From VFKI01 sp033762075 (GTDB lineage Bacteria; Pseudomonadota; Gammaproteobacteria; DSM-16500), in assembly GCA_033762075.1 (NCBI GenBank), contig JANRLY010000019.1, positions 1 through 64,000 on the forward strand: 64,000 nt of DNA, read 5' to 3'. The first letter of the stretch is position 1. The number at the start of each line of letters is the position of its first letter. Below, one piece after another: positions 36,558-45,806 of this stretch. The notes beneath the pieces were generated by a model. The model searched no databases, was not told the DNA's origin, and was given only the letters and a program-made list of their open reading frames with translations. The position numbers were made by a program, and so were the translations under genes.

Positions 36558-37193
36558 ATGAAACTCACCTCAAGCCAAATACTACAGATTTTCACTCGCT
36601 TCCAAAAAGCCAACCCCAAACCCACCACCGAGCTTCTTTGGCGCACTCCTTTTGAATTATTAATCTCAGTGATTCTCTCAGCCCAAGCCACTGACGTCTC
36701 CGTCAATAAAGCCACCGCAAAATTATTTCCTGTTGCAAACACCCCCGAAAAAATTTTAGCGCTTAAAGAAATTGGCTTAAAAAAATATATCCAAACGATT
36801 GGTCTGTATAACAGTAAAGCAAAAAATATTATCGCAACTTGCCGCCTTTTACTCGAAAAACATCATGGCCAATGCCCCAAAACACGCGAAGAGTTAGAAG
36901 CTTTACCTGGAGTTGGACGAAAGACAGCCAACGTCATATTGAATACGTGCTTTGGTGAGGCGACAATCGCTGTTGATACGCATATTTTTCGCGTCACGCG
37001 ACGGATTGGATTATCAAAAGGGAAAACACCGCTCGCTGTTGAAAAAGACTTACTTGCTGTGATTCCAAAAAAGTTTCTGCATGATGCGCATCATTGGCTT
37101 ATTTTACACGGACGTTATGTGTGTAAAGCGAGAGTCCCCGATTGTCCAAACTGTATTATTCGAGACCTGTGTCAGTATCCGGATAAAACTTAA
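36558..37193 (+). CDS. nth: Endonuclease III (DNA glycosylase/AP lyase)
   Basis: 211 residues (E. coli 211), starting at the ATG at 36558; an upstream in-frame ATG at 36531 would add nine residues that the family lacks. The helix-hairpin-helix LPGVGRKTANVILNT carries catalytic K122, and D140 is in VDTHIFRV. The [4Fe-4S] cluster cysteines are C189, C196, C199 and C205. Removes oxidised pyrimidines in base excision repair. Confidence 0.96.
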   Translation: MKLTSSQILQIFTRFQKANPKPTTELLWRTPFELLISVILSAQATDVSVNKATAKLFPVANTPEKILALKEIGLKKYIQTIGLYNSKAKNIIATCRLLLEKHHGQCPKTREELEALPGVGRKTANVILNTCFGEATIAVDTHIFRVTRRIGLSKGKTPLAVEKDLLAVIPKKFLHDAHHWLILHGRYVCKARVPDCPNCIIRDLCQYPDKT

Positions 37194-37201
37194 TTAGATA
37201 T

Positions 37202-37414
37202 AAATCCCCCTCAATCCCCCTTTTTCAAAGGGGGAAGCGTTCTGCGCTCTCCCTTGTTCAAAGGGGGAAGTGTTCTGCGCTCTCCCTTTTTCAAAGGGGG
37301 AAGTGTTCTGCGCTCTCCCTTTTTCAAAGGGGGAGGTTTTACAAAAGGGAAGTGGACTGAGCAGCACTTTTTAAGAAGCTTCCCCCTTTGAAAAAGGGGG
37401 ATTGAGGGGGATTT
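37202..37414. repeat. MITE-like element: 36-bp terminal inverted repeats around a 33-bp tandem repeat
   Basis: The 36 bases at 37202-37237 (AAATCCCCCTCAATCCCCC...) are perfectly inverted at 37379-37414. Between them a 33-bp unit containing TTCTGCGCTCTCCCTT and CAAAGGGGGAAG starts at 37240, 37273 and 37306. Each unit is itself palindromic (CCCTTTTTCAAAGGGGG). It has no coding capacity. It fills nearly all of the nth-ald intergenic space, ten bases from the ald stop. Confidence 0.85.
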
Positions 37415-37423
37415 TTAATAATT

Positions 37424-38539
37424 TCAACCCAGCATCTGCTCAGGCGGCGTGTACGCTTGCTTGAGTGCATTAGCCGCTTCACGATGTGTGAATTGCCCGC
37501 GACACACATTCAATCCGTTGAGCAAGTGCGGATCACGACGCATAGCTTCTTTATAGCCGTAATTTGCAAGTGCTAACACGAAAGGCAAGGTTGCATTATT
37601 CAATGCAAAAGTCGATGTCCGTGGCACAGCGCCTGGCATATTGGAGACGCAATAATGCACAACACCATCGACCACATATGTTGGATCTTGATGTGTCGTT
37701 GGGCGACTGGTTTCAAAGCATCCGCCTTGATCAATCGAAACGTCAACCATCACTGAACCAGAACGCATACGCGATAGCATATCTTTTCGAACTAATTTTG
37801 GTGCTGAACCACCTGGAACTAAAACAGCACCGACCACAAGATCGGCTTCTAATACATGTTCCTCAACCGCATCAGTCGTTGAATAAATCGTATTAATTTT
37901 TGAACCGAATTGCAGATCTAATTGATATAGACGTTCGATAGAACGATCAATAACAACAACGCGTGCGCCCATTCCCATCGCCATACGCACAGAATTGGTA
38001 CCCACCACACCGCCGCCTAATACGACGACTTTAGCGGCTAGCACACCTGGTACACCGCCGAGCAAAATACCGCTGCCGCCACGTGTAATTTCTAAACTGC
38101 TGGCACCCGCTTGAATCGCCATACGCCCAGCCACTTCGCTCATGGGGGATAATAAAGGCAAACCACCGCTTTTGCTCGTCACTGTTTCATACGCAATCGC
38201 TATGCACCCAGAGGCTTGTAATAAACGGGCTTGTTCAGGATCTGGTGCTAAGTGTAGATAAGTAAATAATACTTGGCCTTCACGCAGCATTCTGCATTCT
38301 TCTGGTTGGGGTTCTTTGACTTTAATGATCATGTCAGCTTTTTGAAAAATCTCAGCCGCCGTATCCAGTAATGTTGCACCCGCTTGTTCAAAAGCGGAAT
38401 CGTCGAAGCCAATCCCCGCGCCTGCGCCTCGCTGCACAACCACTTGATGACCATTTGTCACCAATTCCCGCACACTCCCCGGCACAAGACCCACTCGATA
38501 CTCGTTATTTTTAATTTCCTTAGGCACACCAATTAGCAT
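37424..38539 (-). CDS. ald: Alanine dehydrogenase
   Basis: 371 residues, typical length. Oxidatively deaminates L-alanine to pyruvate with NAD. N-terminal substrate region MLIGVPKEIKNNEYRVGLVPG and KVKEPQPEE; the Rossmann motif VVVLGGGVVGTNSVRMAMGMGARV; and MVDVSIDQGGCFETSRPTTH, all family signatures. GGAG precedes the ATG. Single-gene unit. Confidence 0.96.
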   Translation of the reverse strand: MLIGVPKEIKNNEYRVGLVPGSVRELVTNGHQVVVQRGAGAGIGFDDSAFEQAGATLLDTAAEIFQKADMIIKVKEPQPEECRMLREGQVLFTYLHLAPDPEQARLLQASGCIAIAYETVTSKSGGLPLLSPMSEVAGRMAIQAGASSLEITRGGSGILLGGVPGVLAAKVVVLGGGVVGTNSVRMAMGMGARVVVIDRSIERLYQLDLQFGSKINTIYSTTDAVEEHVLEADLVVGAVLVPGGSAPKLVRKDMLSRMRSGSVMVDVSIDQGGCFETSRPTTHQDPTYVVDGVVHYCVSNMPGAVPRTSTFALNNATLPFVLALANYGYKEAMRRDPHLLNGLNVCRGQFTHREAANALKQAYTPPEQMLG

Positions 38540-38633
38540 AAATTTCTCCAGATGGAAATATTCTGATAAGTTTTAAAGCTGACCATTATAGGGAGTGAAA
38601 GGCCTGATGTCATCCATGAGGTTAAAGAGTTAT

Positions 38634-39938
38634 CTATAAAATACGGCAAGACCACCTATGCTGGGATTCAGGTACTGTTTCTTCAGGACACTCCGCAGGA
38701 TTCTCTATATTTGCAACTACTTCAAAATTGTCTTCTGGGATAGGAACATAGGCATCGTGATCATCATCCTTTTCTTTCAGGAGGGGGGCTTCCTGTATAG
38801 GTTCATATTGTGGCGCTTGGTTTACCTGAAACAATGACGCCCCGATGAACCGCAAGGCATGATCCAATGTCAACGTGTCACAAAAGATAGCTATCAGAAA
38901 TGTTATACCACTTAAGAAATGGGAAGCTTCTGGCATTTTGAACAATGTCATATACGTATTGAAATTTGAAGAATAATTGAGATACTCGAGCCAGCCTCCC
39001 ATTCCCATTGCGAGCAAGAATGGCGCGATGAGCGCTAAATATTCTTCTCTACTGTGTAGGTCAAGAAGATAATACAAGCGTTCGATATAATAACCCACAG
39101 TGAATATAAATGTTGGTATTGCATCAAGAGTCGCCGGTATGAGGGGCAGTAAATATTCTTGAACAACACCCAGTCCTTCAAGTCCTAGCACTTCGACGGC
39201 CGCAGCCATATCTTGCAGAATGTAATTGCCCGCTTGAGCTAGAAAAAAATAACCTAAATAGAAACCCTCAGCGCTAAAGGGTGAACCGTGCTCCCAGATA
39301 GACTCTCCAGCAGCCGAGTGCGCAGCAAGCTTAAACAAGCTTGCCCCACCCGTCAAAAGTGTTGTCGCTGCATTCCCTATCCCAACAAAGGTGCCTAAGA
39401 ATTCATCTGTATTCTCACCAAGATGGTGCAAACCTGTAGTAACATCAACACCATATTTTGATTGAAAAAATGCGCAAGCTGCGCTCAAAGAACTGATGAA
39501 TGACACAATCATCAAAGTAGAACAACGCGAACAACTCTGAGAACCACAACGACAAGAAAATAAAGATTTAATATTTTTTGCTACTTCTTCGAATGAAAGA
39601 CCAAATGATGATAAAAACATCACGAAAAATGCAATATAAACCTCTGTCTCATTTCCCGTGCGACTCATCATTAGATTGGCACCATCACTTGCCGCTGCTG
39701 AAGTAGTGCAATACAAAGCAAAGACAATTGCCAGTCCATTGAAGGCATATTGTGAAAAAGAAATTGGAGATTCTTCTGCAGAAAAATTTTCTTCTTTTTC
39801 TTCAAATGCTACATCGCTTCTTGCCTCTTCAGCCCGCTCAGCGAGCAAATCCTGATGAGGCTCAACTTGAGAAGAAGGAAGTTCATTACGAAAAAAATAT
39901 GAAACAACGCCACCCATAACCCACTCTTTTTTTATCAT
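38634..39938 (-). CDS. Unrecognised multi-span membrane protein with acidic tails
   Basis: 434 residues with no family I recognise. The N-terminal about 60 residues are acidic (ERAEEARSDVAFEEKEENFS), followed by roughly eight hydrophobic spans. A short cysteine cluster CRCGSQSCSRC could bind metal. The C-terminal tail is acidic and contains QEAPLLKEKDDDHDAYVPIPED. There is no signal peptide. The first ATG is at 39938; one eight codons in (39917) has a better GAG-type site upstream. The layout (acidic tail, spans, PLL-acid motif) matches the divergent gene at 40063, though I cannot align the membrane parts reliably. Confidence 0.7.
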   Translation of the reverse strand: MIKKEWVMGGVVSYFFRNELPSSQVEPHQDLLAERAEEARSDVAFEEKEENFSAEESPISFSQYAFNGLAIVFALYCTTSAAASDGANLMMSRTGNETEVYIAFFVMFLSSFGLSFEEVAKNIKSLFSCRCGSQSCSRCSTLMIVSFISSLSAACAFFQSKYGVDVTTGLHHLGENTDEFLGTFVGIGNAATTLLTGGASLFKLAAHSAAGESIWEHGSPFSAEGFYLGYFFLAQAGNYILQDMAAAVEVLGLEGLGVVQEYLLPLIPATLDAIPTFIFTVGYYIERLYYLLDLHSREEYLALIAPFLLAMGMGGWLEYLNYSSNFNTYMTLFKMPEASHFLSGITFLIAIFCDTLTLDHALRFIGASLFQVNQAPQYEPIQEAPLLKEKDDDHDAYVPIPEDNFEVVANIENPAECPEETVPESQHRWSCRIL

Positions 39939-40062
39939 CTTTGATATAACATCTGGAGCACATTATAATGACGGAAAGACATACACTACAATGAACCTTA
40001 AGATTTCCTTAATATGAGCATAATATAATCACCTCCCCAAAACAGTAGGAGTATCTCTCGTT

Positions 40063-41541
40063 ATGTTGCAACCAGAGAGAGCGCATGAAGAAGAAAAACA
40101 ACTTTTACCAGAAGAAGACGAATTCTTTGATGTCCCAGAATTAGCGGCACCAGAAGCCGAAGAAGAGCCCGTTTTTTACGATGTGCAAGAGTATTCATGC
40201 ACCTGCCCCAATATCACACCGATAAGAGCGTATGCTTTTGCCTCAGCCACTTCTGCAGCTTTTAATGCTATGTTAGGCCCGAGCGGCTGGAATGCAGAAC
40301 AATTTGGCAACAGTCCAAGCGGGTGGATAGATAGTATGCCACTTTGGAAAACTGTCTATTCATTTGTCGCCATGTTAACGTCTCTTGATATCAACACAAA
40401 ATTTGCCGAATATTTCGTACCAGAAGCATTCCACAAACTGCACGAAGATTTTAGTGATTTTTATGCTAACAATCCTGTTAAAAAAGTGATTTCAACCGCC
40501 TCCGGATTTTTTGCTGCCATTCCATTTGCAATGATCACATATGAATCTTTTGCTTGGTTACAAAATGTTGCCAATACAGCTTGGTCAACCACTGTAGGCT
40601 CTATCATGGGCCTCGCGGCACTCACAAATACAACTGCTTCAAGAAAAATCGGCATCGATAGATTTTTTGATTGTGTCAGTGGTCTTTTCAGTCGCACTGA
40701 ACAAGCTAAGAAAAAATTTATCGCTCAACTAAAACATTTAAGTGCAGAACAACGCGAAACATTTGAAAGCGAATTAGAAGAAAAACATTTCGATCATCTT
40801 CCGAAAACACAAGAAGAAAGCGAAGCCTTCATCGAAGCACTCCATAACATTCTCACTGAGCATGATTGGCATCGAAGTGACAATTGGCTGGAAATAAGCG
40901 CGCAAATTTTTGATGCTGCACTGGCAACACTGATGTTTATTTCTTCTGCACCCATTTTCTTTGAAAAAGGACTGAGCGGCATCGCACTCATCGCAGGAAA
41001 AGAAGCCCTGGCCAATAGCCCCATCTTTCTCAAATGGCTCATTGGTTCGTTGGGAAGCATTTCATCTTGTTTATATTTTATTTCGGCATTGAGTATGCGT
41101 GAAAGTATTTGGGCCGCCTTAAAAACAGACCCGCGTTTTGCGATTCTGACAATCCTAAAAAATATTCCAGCTGGCATGGCAATGTTTACAGTCGCTAAAG
41201 GTGTTTTAAATAAAGACAACTTCTTTGGACTCACAGAAGAAACTGGGTTTGGTAGTGCACTTCCTTATTTGGCCATGCTGAGCGCCATTCTCACCAATCT
41301 TTACTCTTGTATTGGTCTTTGGAAAAAAACACGTCAGCAACCTGAAGAAATCACCCAAGCTGCTAACGTCGATAACATCATCACTTGGCTGGAAAACAAA
41401 TCCCATTTGACCCAAGAAGAAATGGCACCGATTCGCCGCACCATCAGCTTCTTTAAAGAACTCTCGGAGCAAGCCGATCGACCTCTAAAAGCTCCTTTGC
41501 TACAAGATCAAGCTGATAGAATTGCGCCCGCGTCACCCTGA
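40063..41541 (+). CDS. Unrecognised multi-span membrane protein, divergent partner
   Basis: 492 residues. Acidic N-terminal tail (EEEKQLLPEEDEFFDVPEL), a CTC pair at YSCTCPNITPIRAYAFA, then about eight to ten hydrophobic spans interrupted by a soluble helical segment (about 205-280, EQAKKKFIAQLKHLSAEQRETF and EESEAFIEALHNILTEHDW). The C-terminal tail ends in RPLKAPLLQDQADRIAPASP. There is no signal peptide or enzyme motif. It is transcribed away from the gene at 38634 with 124 bases between the starts. Similar build suggests a paralogous pair; a role at host membranes is only a guess. Confidence 0.7.
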   Translation: MLQPERAHEEEKQLLPEEDEFFDVPELAAPEAEEEPVFYDVQEYSCTCPNITPIRAYAFASATSAAFNAMLGPSGWNAEQFGNSPSGWIDSMPLWKTVYSFVAMLTSLDINTKFAEYFVPEAFHKLHEDFSDFYANNPVKKVISTASGFFAAIPFAMITYESFAWLQNVANTAWSTTVGSIMGLAALTNTTASRKIGIDRFFDCVSGLFSRTEQAKKKFIAQLKHLSAEQRETFESELEEKHFDHLPKTQEESEAFIEALHNILTEHDWHRSDNWLEISAQIFDAALATLMFISSAPIFFEKGLSGIALIAGKEALANSPIFLKWLIGSLGSISSCLYFISALSMRESIWAALKTDPRFAILTILKNIPAGMAMFTVAKGVLNKDNFFGLTEETGFGSALPYLAMLSAILTNLYSCIGLWKKTRQQPEEITQAANVDNIITWLENKSHLTQEEMAPIRRTISFFKELSEQADRPLKAPLLQDQADRIAPASP

Positions 41542-41566
41542 TAAAATTTTTTTATCAATCCACAGA

Positions 41567-41691
41567 TTATCCACAGCTCACCCACACGTTACTCTATTGC
41601 ATCGTCCTCCGATATACATTATCTTGTGGATCATACCGCCCAACTAACGCTATATGTTGTAGCGATCGCTTAAAGGGCATTTTTATCCACT
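41567..41691 (+). promoter_or_regulatory. nrdAB regulatory region: DnaA boxes and NrdR-like boxes
   Basis: A consensus DnaA box TTATCCACA lies at 41567-41575, and a one-mismatch box TTATCCACT at 41683-41691. Two NrdR-box-like sequences, ACATTATCTTGTGG (41616-41629) and ACGCTATATGTTGTAG (41647-41662), are in phase 33 bp apart, about three helical turns. E. coli nrdAB is controlled by both DnaA and NrdR, so this arrangement is expected. No nrdR gene is in the window. Confidence 0.6.
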
Positions 41692-41708
41692 TCTATCGGA
41701 GAATTTTC

Positions 41709-44525
41709 ATGGAGCCAGAAAATACAGCAACACAAACAACAACTTCCGTCCATGCCTTCAGACCTGACGTCAATGTGACAGCGCCTGGCTACATTAAAGT
41801 CATTCGTCGTAATGGTACATTGGCCACTTTTAATGCCAATAAAATCACTATTGCGATGACAAAAGCTTTTCTTGCCGTTGAGGGTGATACCGCCGCAGGC
41901 TCAAGTCGCGTCAATGAAATTGTAATGCAATTAGTCGCCAAGATTACCGCCGCCTTCCATCGCCGGATGCCTGATGGCGGCACTTTACACATCGAGGACA
42001 TTCAAGATCAAGTTGAATTGGTTTTGATGCGCGCAGGTGAACATAAAGTAGCACGCGCTTATGTCCTTTATCGCGAAGAGCGCCGGAAAATCCGCGAACA
42101 AGAACAAGCGCTCGCAGCAGCACGTCCAACGCTACACATCACATTGGATGATGGCCAACGTATACCGCTCGATATTGCACAATTAACGCAACGTGTCGAA
42201 AAAGCGTGCAAAAATTTAGCTGATGTTTCTTCGCATTTAATCATCGAAGACACACAACGCAATTTATTTGATGGTGTTCCCGCTAAAGAAGTCAGCAAAG
42301 CCCTCATCATGTCAACACGCGTTCTCATTGAAAAAGAACCCAATTATAGTTTTGTGGCAGCTCGACTTTTGCTGGATGAGTTACACGCTGAAGCACTGAG
42401 CTTTTTAGGGATTCCGACAACGATCAATATCGATGCGTTATACCCAACCTACTTAGAAAAGTATATTTCACGCGGCATTGAACTTGAATTGCTTGATCCT
42501 GAACTCAAAAAATACGATTTCAAAAAATTAGCCACCGCACTCGAACCTGAGCGCGATTTGCAATTTAATTATTTAGGTTTGCAAACTTTATATGATCGTT
42601 ATTTCATTCACAAAAACGGCACTCGTTTTGAATTACCGCAAGTTTTTTTCTTACGCGTTGCCATGGGTCTCGCATTGAATGAAAAAAATCGTGAAGCACG
42701 CGCCATCGAATTTTATCGCTTGCTTTCTTCCTTTGATTTTATGAGCTCAACACCCACTTTATTTAACTCAGGCACATTACGCCCACAATTATCCAGCTGT
42801 TATCTCACAACCGTACCCGATGATTTAGATGGCATTTTCGCTGCGATTAAAGACAACGCTCTGTTGTCAAAATATGCAGGCGGTCTCGGCAACGATTGGA
42901 CGCCGGTGCGCGCAATGAGCGCACACATTAAAGGCACTAATGGCAAATCACTTGGCGTCGTTCCTTTCTTAAGTGTTGCAAATGCAACAGCAGTTGCAGT
43001 CAACCAAGGCGGAAAACGCAAAGGCGCTGTATGTGCTTACCTCGAAACATGGCACGCTGACATCGAAGAATTTCTTGAGTTGCGCAAAAATACTGGCGAT
43101 GAAAGACGTCGTACACATGATATGAATACCGCAAATTGGATCCCAGATCTTTTCATGCAACGTGTTATCGAAAATGGCGAATGGACTTTATTCTCACCGG
43201 ATGAAACACCTGACTTACATGATTTGTATGGTGAAGCTTTTACAAAAGCTTACACAGCCTACGAACAAAAAGCAGCAGAAGGCAAAATTCACAATGCCAA
43301 AAAAATCTCTGCGCTTAGCTTATGGCGCAAAATGCTTGGCATGTTATTTGAAACCGGTCATCCCTGGGTCACCTTCAAAGATCCTTGCAATTTACGTTCA
43401 CCACAACAACATGTTGGCGTTGTGCACAGCTCTAATTTATGCACCGAAATTACACTCAATACTTCGCAAGATGAAATTGCAGTGTGTAATTTAGGAAGCA
43501 TTAATTTAACGAATCATTTAACAGAAAAAGGACTCGATACAGAAAAATTAAGACGTACGATTCATACTGCGTTGCGCATGCTGGACAATGTGATTGATAT
43601 TAATTATTACTCCGTCCCGCAAGCGCGTAACTCTAACTTTAAACACCGCCCTGTCGGCATGGGCATCATGGGATTCCAAGATGCACTGTATCAGCTCGGT
43701 ATTTCATACACATCCGATGCAGCCGTCGAATTTGCGGATCGCTCGATGGAAACGATCAGCTACTATGCCATTGAAGCTTCTACTTTACTTGCAGAAGAAC
43801 GCGGCAGTTATGAAACGTACAAAGGCTCATTGTGGAGCCAAGGTATTTTACCCATTGATTCCATCGAATTATTAGCTAAACAACGCGGTGCCTATTTAGA
43901 ACAAGATCGCAGTCAAACCTTAGACTGGAAATCATTACGCGAACGCGTGAAAAAAGTGGGTATGCGTAATTCAAATGTATTAGCGATCGCACCAACAGCA
44001 ACTATCGCGAACATCACAGGGGTTTCACAATCCATCGAACCCACTTACCAAAATTTATTTGTTAAATCGAATCTATCTGGTGAGTTTACTGTGATTAATC
44101 CATGGCTAGTCAACGATTTGAAAAAACGTAATCTCTGGGATGACGTTATGGTTAACGATCTCAAATATTACAATGGCAGTGTCGCGAAAATTTCTCGCAT
44201 TCCAGACGATTTGAAAGAACGCTATGCCACCGCCTTTGAAATTGATCCCAACTGGTTAGTTGAAGCTGCTTCGCGCCGTCAAAAATGGATTGATCAAGCC
44301 CAATCACTCAATCTTTATATGGCCGCGCCATCAGGAAAAAAACTTGATCAACTTTACCGACTCGCTTGGGTGCGCGGTTTAAAAACCACGTATTATTTAC
44401 GCAGCATGGGCGCCACAAATGCAGAAAAATCGACGGTTCATGATGATTCACTCAACGCTGTGCAAACCCAAACGGAACCAAAAGCTTGCTTGATCACTGA
44501 TCCTGGTTGCGAAGCTTGCCAATAA
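41709..44525 (+). CDS. nrdA: Ribonucleotide reductase class Ia alpha subunit, two ATP-cones
   Basis: 938 residues, longer than E. coli NrdA (761) because of extra N-terminal sequence. An ATP-cone at about 20-115 (IKVIRRNGTLATFNANKI...VARAYVLYREERRKI) is followed by a second cone-like module at about 135-235 (GQRIPLDIAQLTQRVEKA...NYSFVAARLLLDEL). The barrel holds the catalytic cysteines in SSCYLTTV and VCNLGSINL and the radical cysteine in SNLCTEITL. The redox pair is CEAC at the C terminus. It reduces NDPs to dNDPs together with NrdB. GGAG precedes the ATG. Confidence 0.96.
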   Translation: MEPENTATQTTTSVHAFRPDVNVTAPGYIKVIRRNGTLATFNANKITIAMTKAFLAVEGDTAAGSSRVNEIVMQLVAKITAAFHRRMPDGGTLHIEDIQDQVELVLMRAGEHKVARAYVLYREERRKIREQEQALAAARPTLHITLDDGQRIPLDIAQLTQRVEKACKNLADVSSHLIIEDTQRNLFDGVPAKEVSKALIMSTRVLIEKEPNYSFVAARLLLDELHAEALSFLGIPTTINIDALYPTYLEKYISRGIELELLDPELKKYDFKKLATALEPERDLQFNYLGLQTLYDRYFIHKNGTRFELPQVFFLRVAMGLALNEKNREARAIEFYRLLSSFDFMSSTPTLFNSGTLRPQLSSCYLTTVPDDLDGIFAAIKDNALLSKYAGGLGNDWTPVRAMSAHIKGTNGKSLGVVPFLSVANATAVAVNQGGKRKGAVCAYLETWHADIEEFLELRKNTGDERRRTHDMNTANWIPDLFMQRVIENGEWTLFSPDETPDLHDLYGEAFTKAYTAYEQKAAEGKIHNAKKISALSLWRKMLGMLFETGHPWVTFKDPCNLRSPQQHVGVVHSSNLCTEITLNTSQDEIAVCNLGSINLTNHLTEKGLDTEKLRRTIHTALRMLDNVIDINYYSVPQARNSNFKHRPVGMGIMGFQDALYQLGISYTSDAAVEFADRSMETISYYAIEASTLLAEERGSYETYKGSLWSQGILPIDSIELLAKQRGAYLEQDRSQTLDWKSLRERVKKVGMRNSNVLAIAPTATIANITGVSQSIEPTYQNLFVKSNLSGEFTVINPWLVNDLKKRNLWDDVMVNDLKYYNGSVAKISRIPDDLKERYATAFEIDPNWLVEAASRRQKWIDQAQSLNLYMAAPSGKKLDQLYRLAWVRGLKTTYYLRSMGATNAEKSTVHDDSLNAVQTQTEPKACLITDPGCEACQ

Positions 44526-44526
44526 C

Positions 44527-44566
44527 CGTCGTCCCGCGACTCTATCAAAGAGTCCGCGGGATTCAG
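44527..44566. repeat. Palindromic dispersed element inside the nrdAB operon
   Basis: TCCCGCGACTCT...AGAGTCCGCGGGA (44532-44561) folds into a long hairpin with TCCCGCG/CGCGGGA ends, preceded by CCGTCG and followed by TTCAG like the copy near 18531. It occupies the nrdA-nrdB gap, just upstream of the nrdB ribosome-binding site. Confidence 0.75.
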
Positions 44567-44590
44567 TAATAAATTTAAGGAGAAAATGTA

Positions 44591-45688
44591 ATGACATCGA
44601 CACAACAAAACACAGCAGAACAAACTTTAGGCGGTGCAACGGGCCTTGAATCTCTCGAGATGGGCGCAAAACGCATTCAAGTCGATGACAAACGCATCAT
44701 TAACTGCCGCGCAGATCTGAATCAACTAGTCCCCTTTAAATATAAATGGGCTTGGCAAAAATATTTAGATGCGTGTGCCAATCACTGGATGCCAAATGAA
44801 ATCAACATGGCAGCAGACGTTGCTCTTTGGAAAAGTCCCAACGGTCTCACTGAAGATGAACGTTTAATCATCATGCGTAATCTCGGTTTTTTTTCGACAG
44901 CGGATTCTCTCGTTGCCAATAACCTGGTCTTGGCAGTGTATCGTCATATTACCAATCCAGAATGTCGTCAATATTTATTGCGTCAAGCTTTCGAAGAAGC
45001 GCTACATACGCATGCGTATCAACACATCATTCAAAGTCTTGGTATGGATGAAGCAGAAGTTTTCAATATGTATCGCGAAGTCCCTGCTGTTGCAACCAAA
45101 GCGGCTTGGTCGTTACCTTTTACACAAAGTTTAGGCGACATTCACTTCAAAACAGGAACACCTGAAACGGATCAACGTTTATTACGCGATTTGATTGCAT
45201 TTTATGTTGTCTTTGAAGGCATTTTCTTTTATGTTGGTTTTACGCAAATACTTTCGATGGGTCGTCGCAATAAAATGACTGGCACCTCTGAGCAATTCCA
45301 ATATATTTTGCGCGATGAATCCATGCATCTTAATTTTGGTATTGATGTCATCAACCAAATTAAAATTGAAAATCCTGATCTCTGGACAGACTCCTTTAAA
45401 CGCGAAATACTTGATCTCATTCACGAAGGCGTCAACCTCGAATATGGTTATGCTGTTGACACCATGCCGCGCGGCATTCTTGGCATGAACGCTGAAATGT
45501 TCCGCGAATATTTACATTTTATTGCAAATCGCCGTTGCGCTCAGATTGGTCTTGAACAGCAATTCCCAGGCGCGACAAACCCATTTCCATGGATGAGTGA
45601 AATGATGGATCTCAAAAAAGAAAAAAACTTTTTTGAAACACGCGTCACAGAATATCAAACGGGCGGCACATTAAGCTGGGATGAGTAA
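44591..45688 (+). CDS. nrdB: Ribonucleotide reductase class Ia beta subunit
   Basis: 365 residues. The di-iron ligands appear in order in STADSLVANN (Asp), QAFEEALHTHAYQHI (Glu and His), VFEGIFFYVGF (Glu) and RDESMHLNFG (Glu and His). The Tyr four residues after the ligand His (HTHAY) is in the position of the E. coli radical Tyr122, so this is a tyrosyl-radical enzyme rather than the Phe-containing Chlamydia type. AAGGAG lies before the ATG. The start is 65 bases after nrdA. Confidence 0.96.
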   Translation: MTSTQQNTAEQTLGGATGLESLEMGAKRIQVDDKRIINCRADLNQLVPFKYKWAWQKYLDACANHWMPNEINMAADVALWKSPNGLTEDERLIIMRNLGFFSTADSLVANNLVLAVYRHITNPECRQYLLRQAFEEALHTHAYQHIIQSLGMDEAEVFNMYREVPAVATKAAWSLPFTQSLGDIHFKTGTPETDQRLLRDLIAFYVVFEGIFFYVGFTQILSMGRRNKMTGTSEQFQYILRDESMHLNFGIDVINQIKIENPDLWTDSFKREILDLIHEGVNLEYGYAVDTMPRGILGMNAEMFREYLHFIANRRCAQIGLEQQFPGATNPFPWMSEMMDLKKEKNFFETRVTEYQTGGTLSWDE

Positions 45689-45722
45689 AATATTAATTGA
45701 GCAAATGTCACTACTTGCCTTT

Positions 45723-45754
45723 GTCATTTCGCGCAATTTTTAGCGCGGAATGAC
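45723..45754. repeat. Palindromic dispersed element after nrdB
   Basis: GTCATTTCGCGC (45723-45734) and GCGCGGAATGAC (45743-45754) are inverted copies with one mismatch around an eight-base loop. It is the shortest clean copy of the family and defines its ends well. Confidence 0.8.
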
Positions 45755-45806
45755 GCATTCCCTGGCTTAGTAGTAACAAGCAATCAACAATTGGAAGTTT
45801 AAAATC

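Noticed and set aside
37240..37338. Possible CRISPR array (33-bp periodic repeat)
   Set aside because: The units are contiguous with no unique spacers, lie inside terminal inverted repeats, and no cas genes are near.
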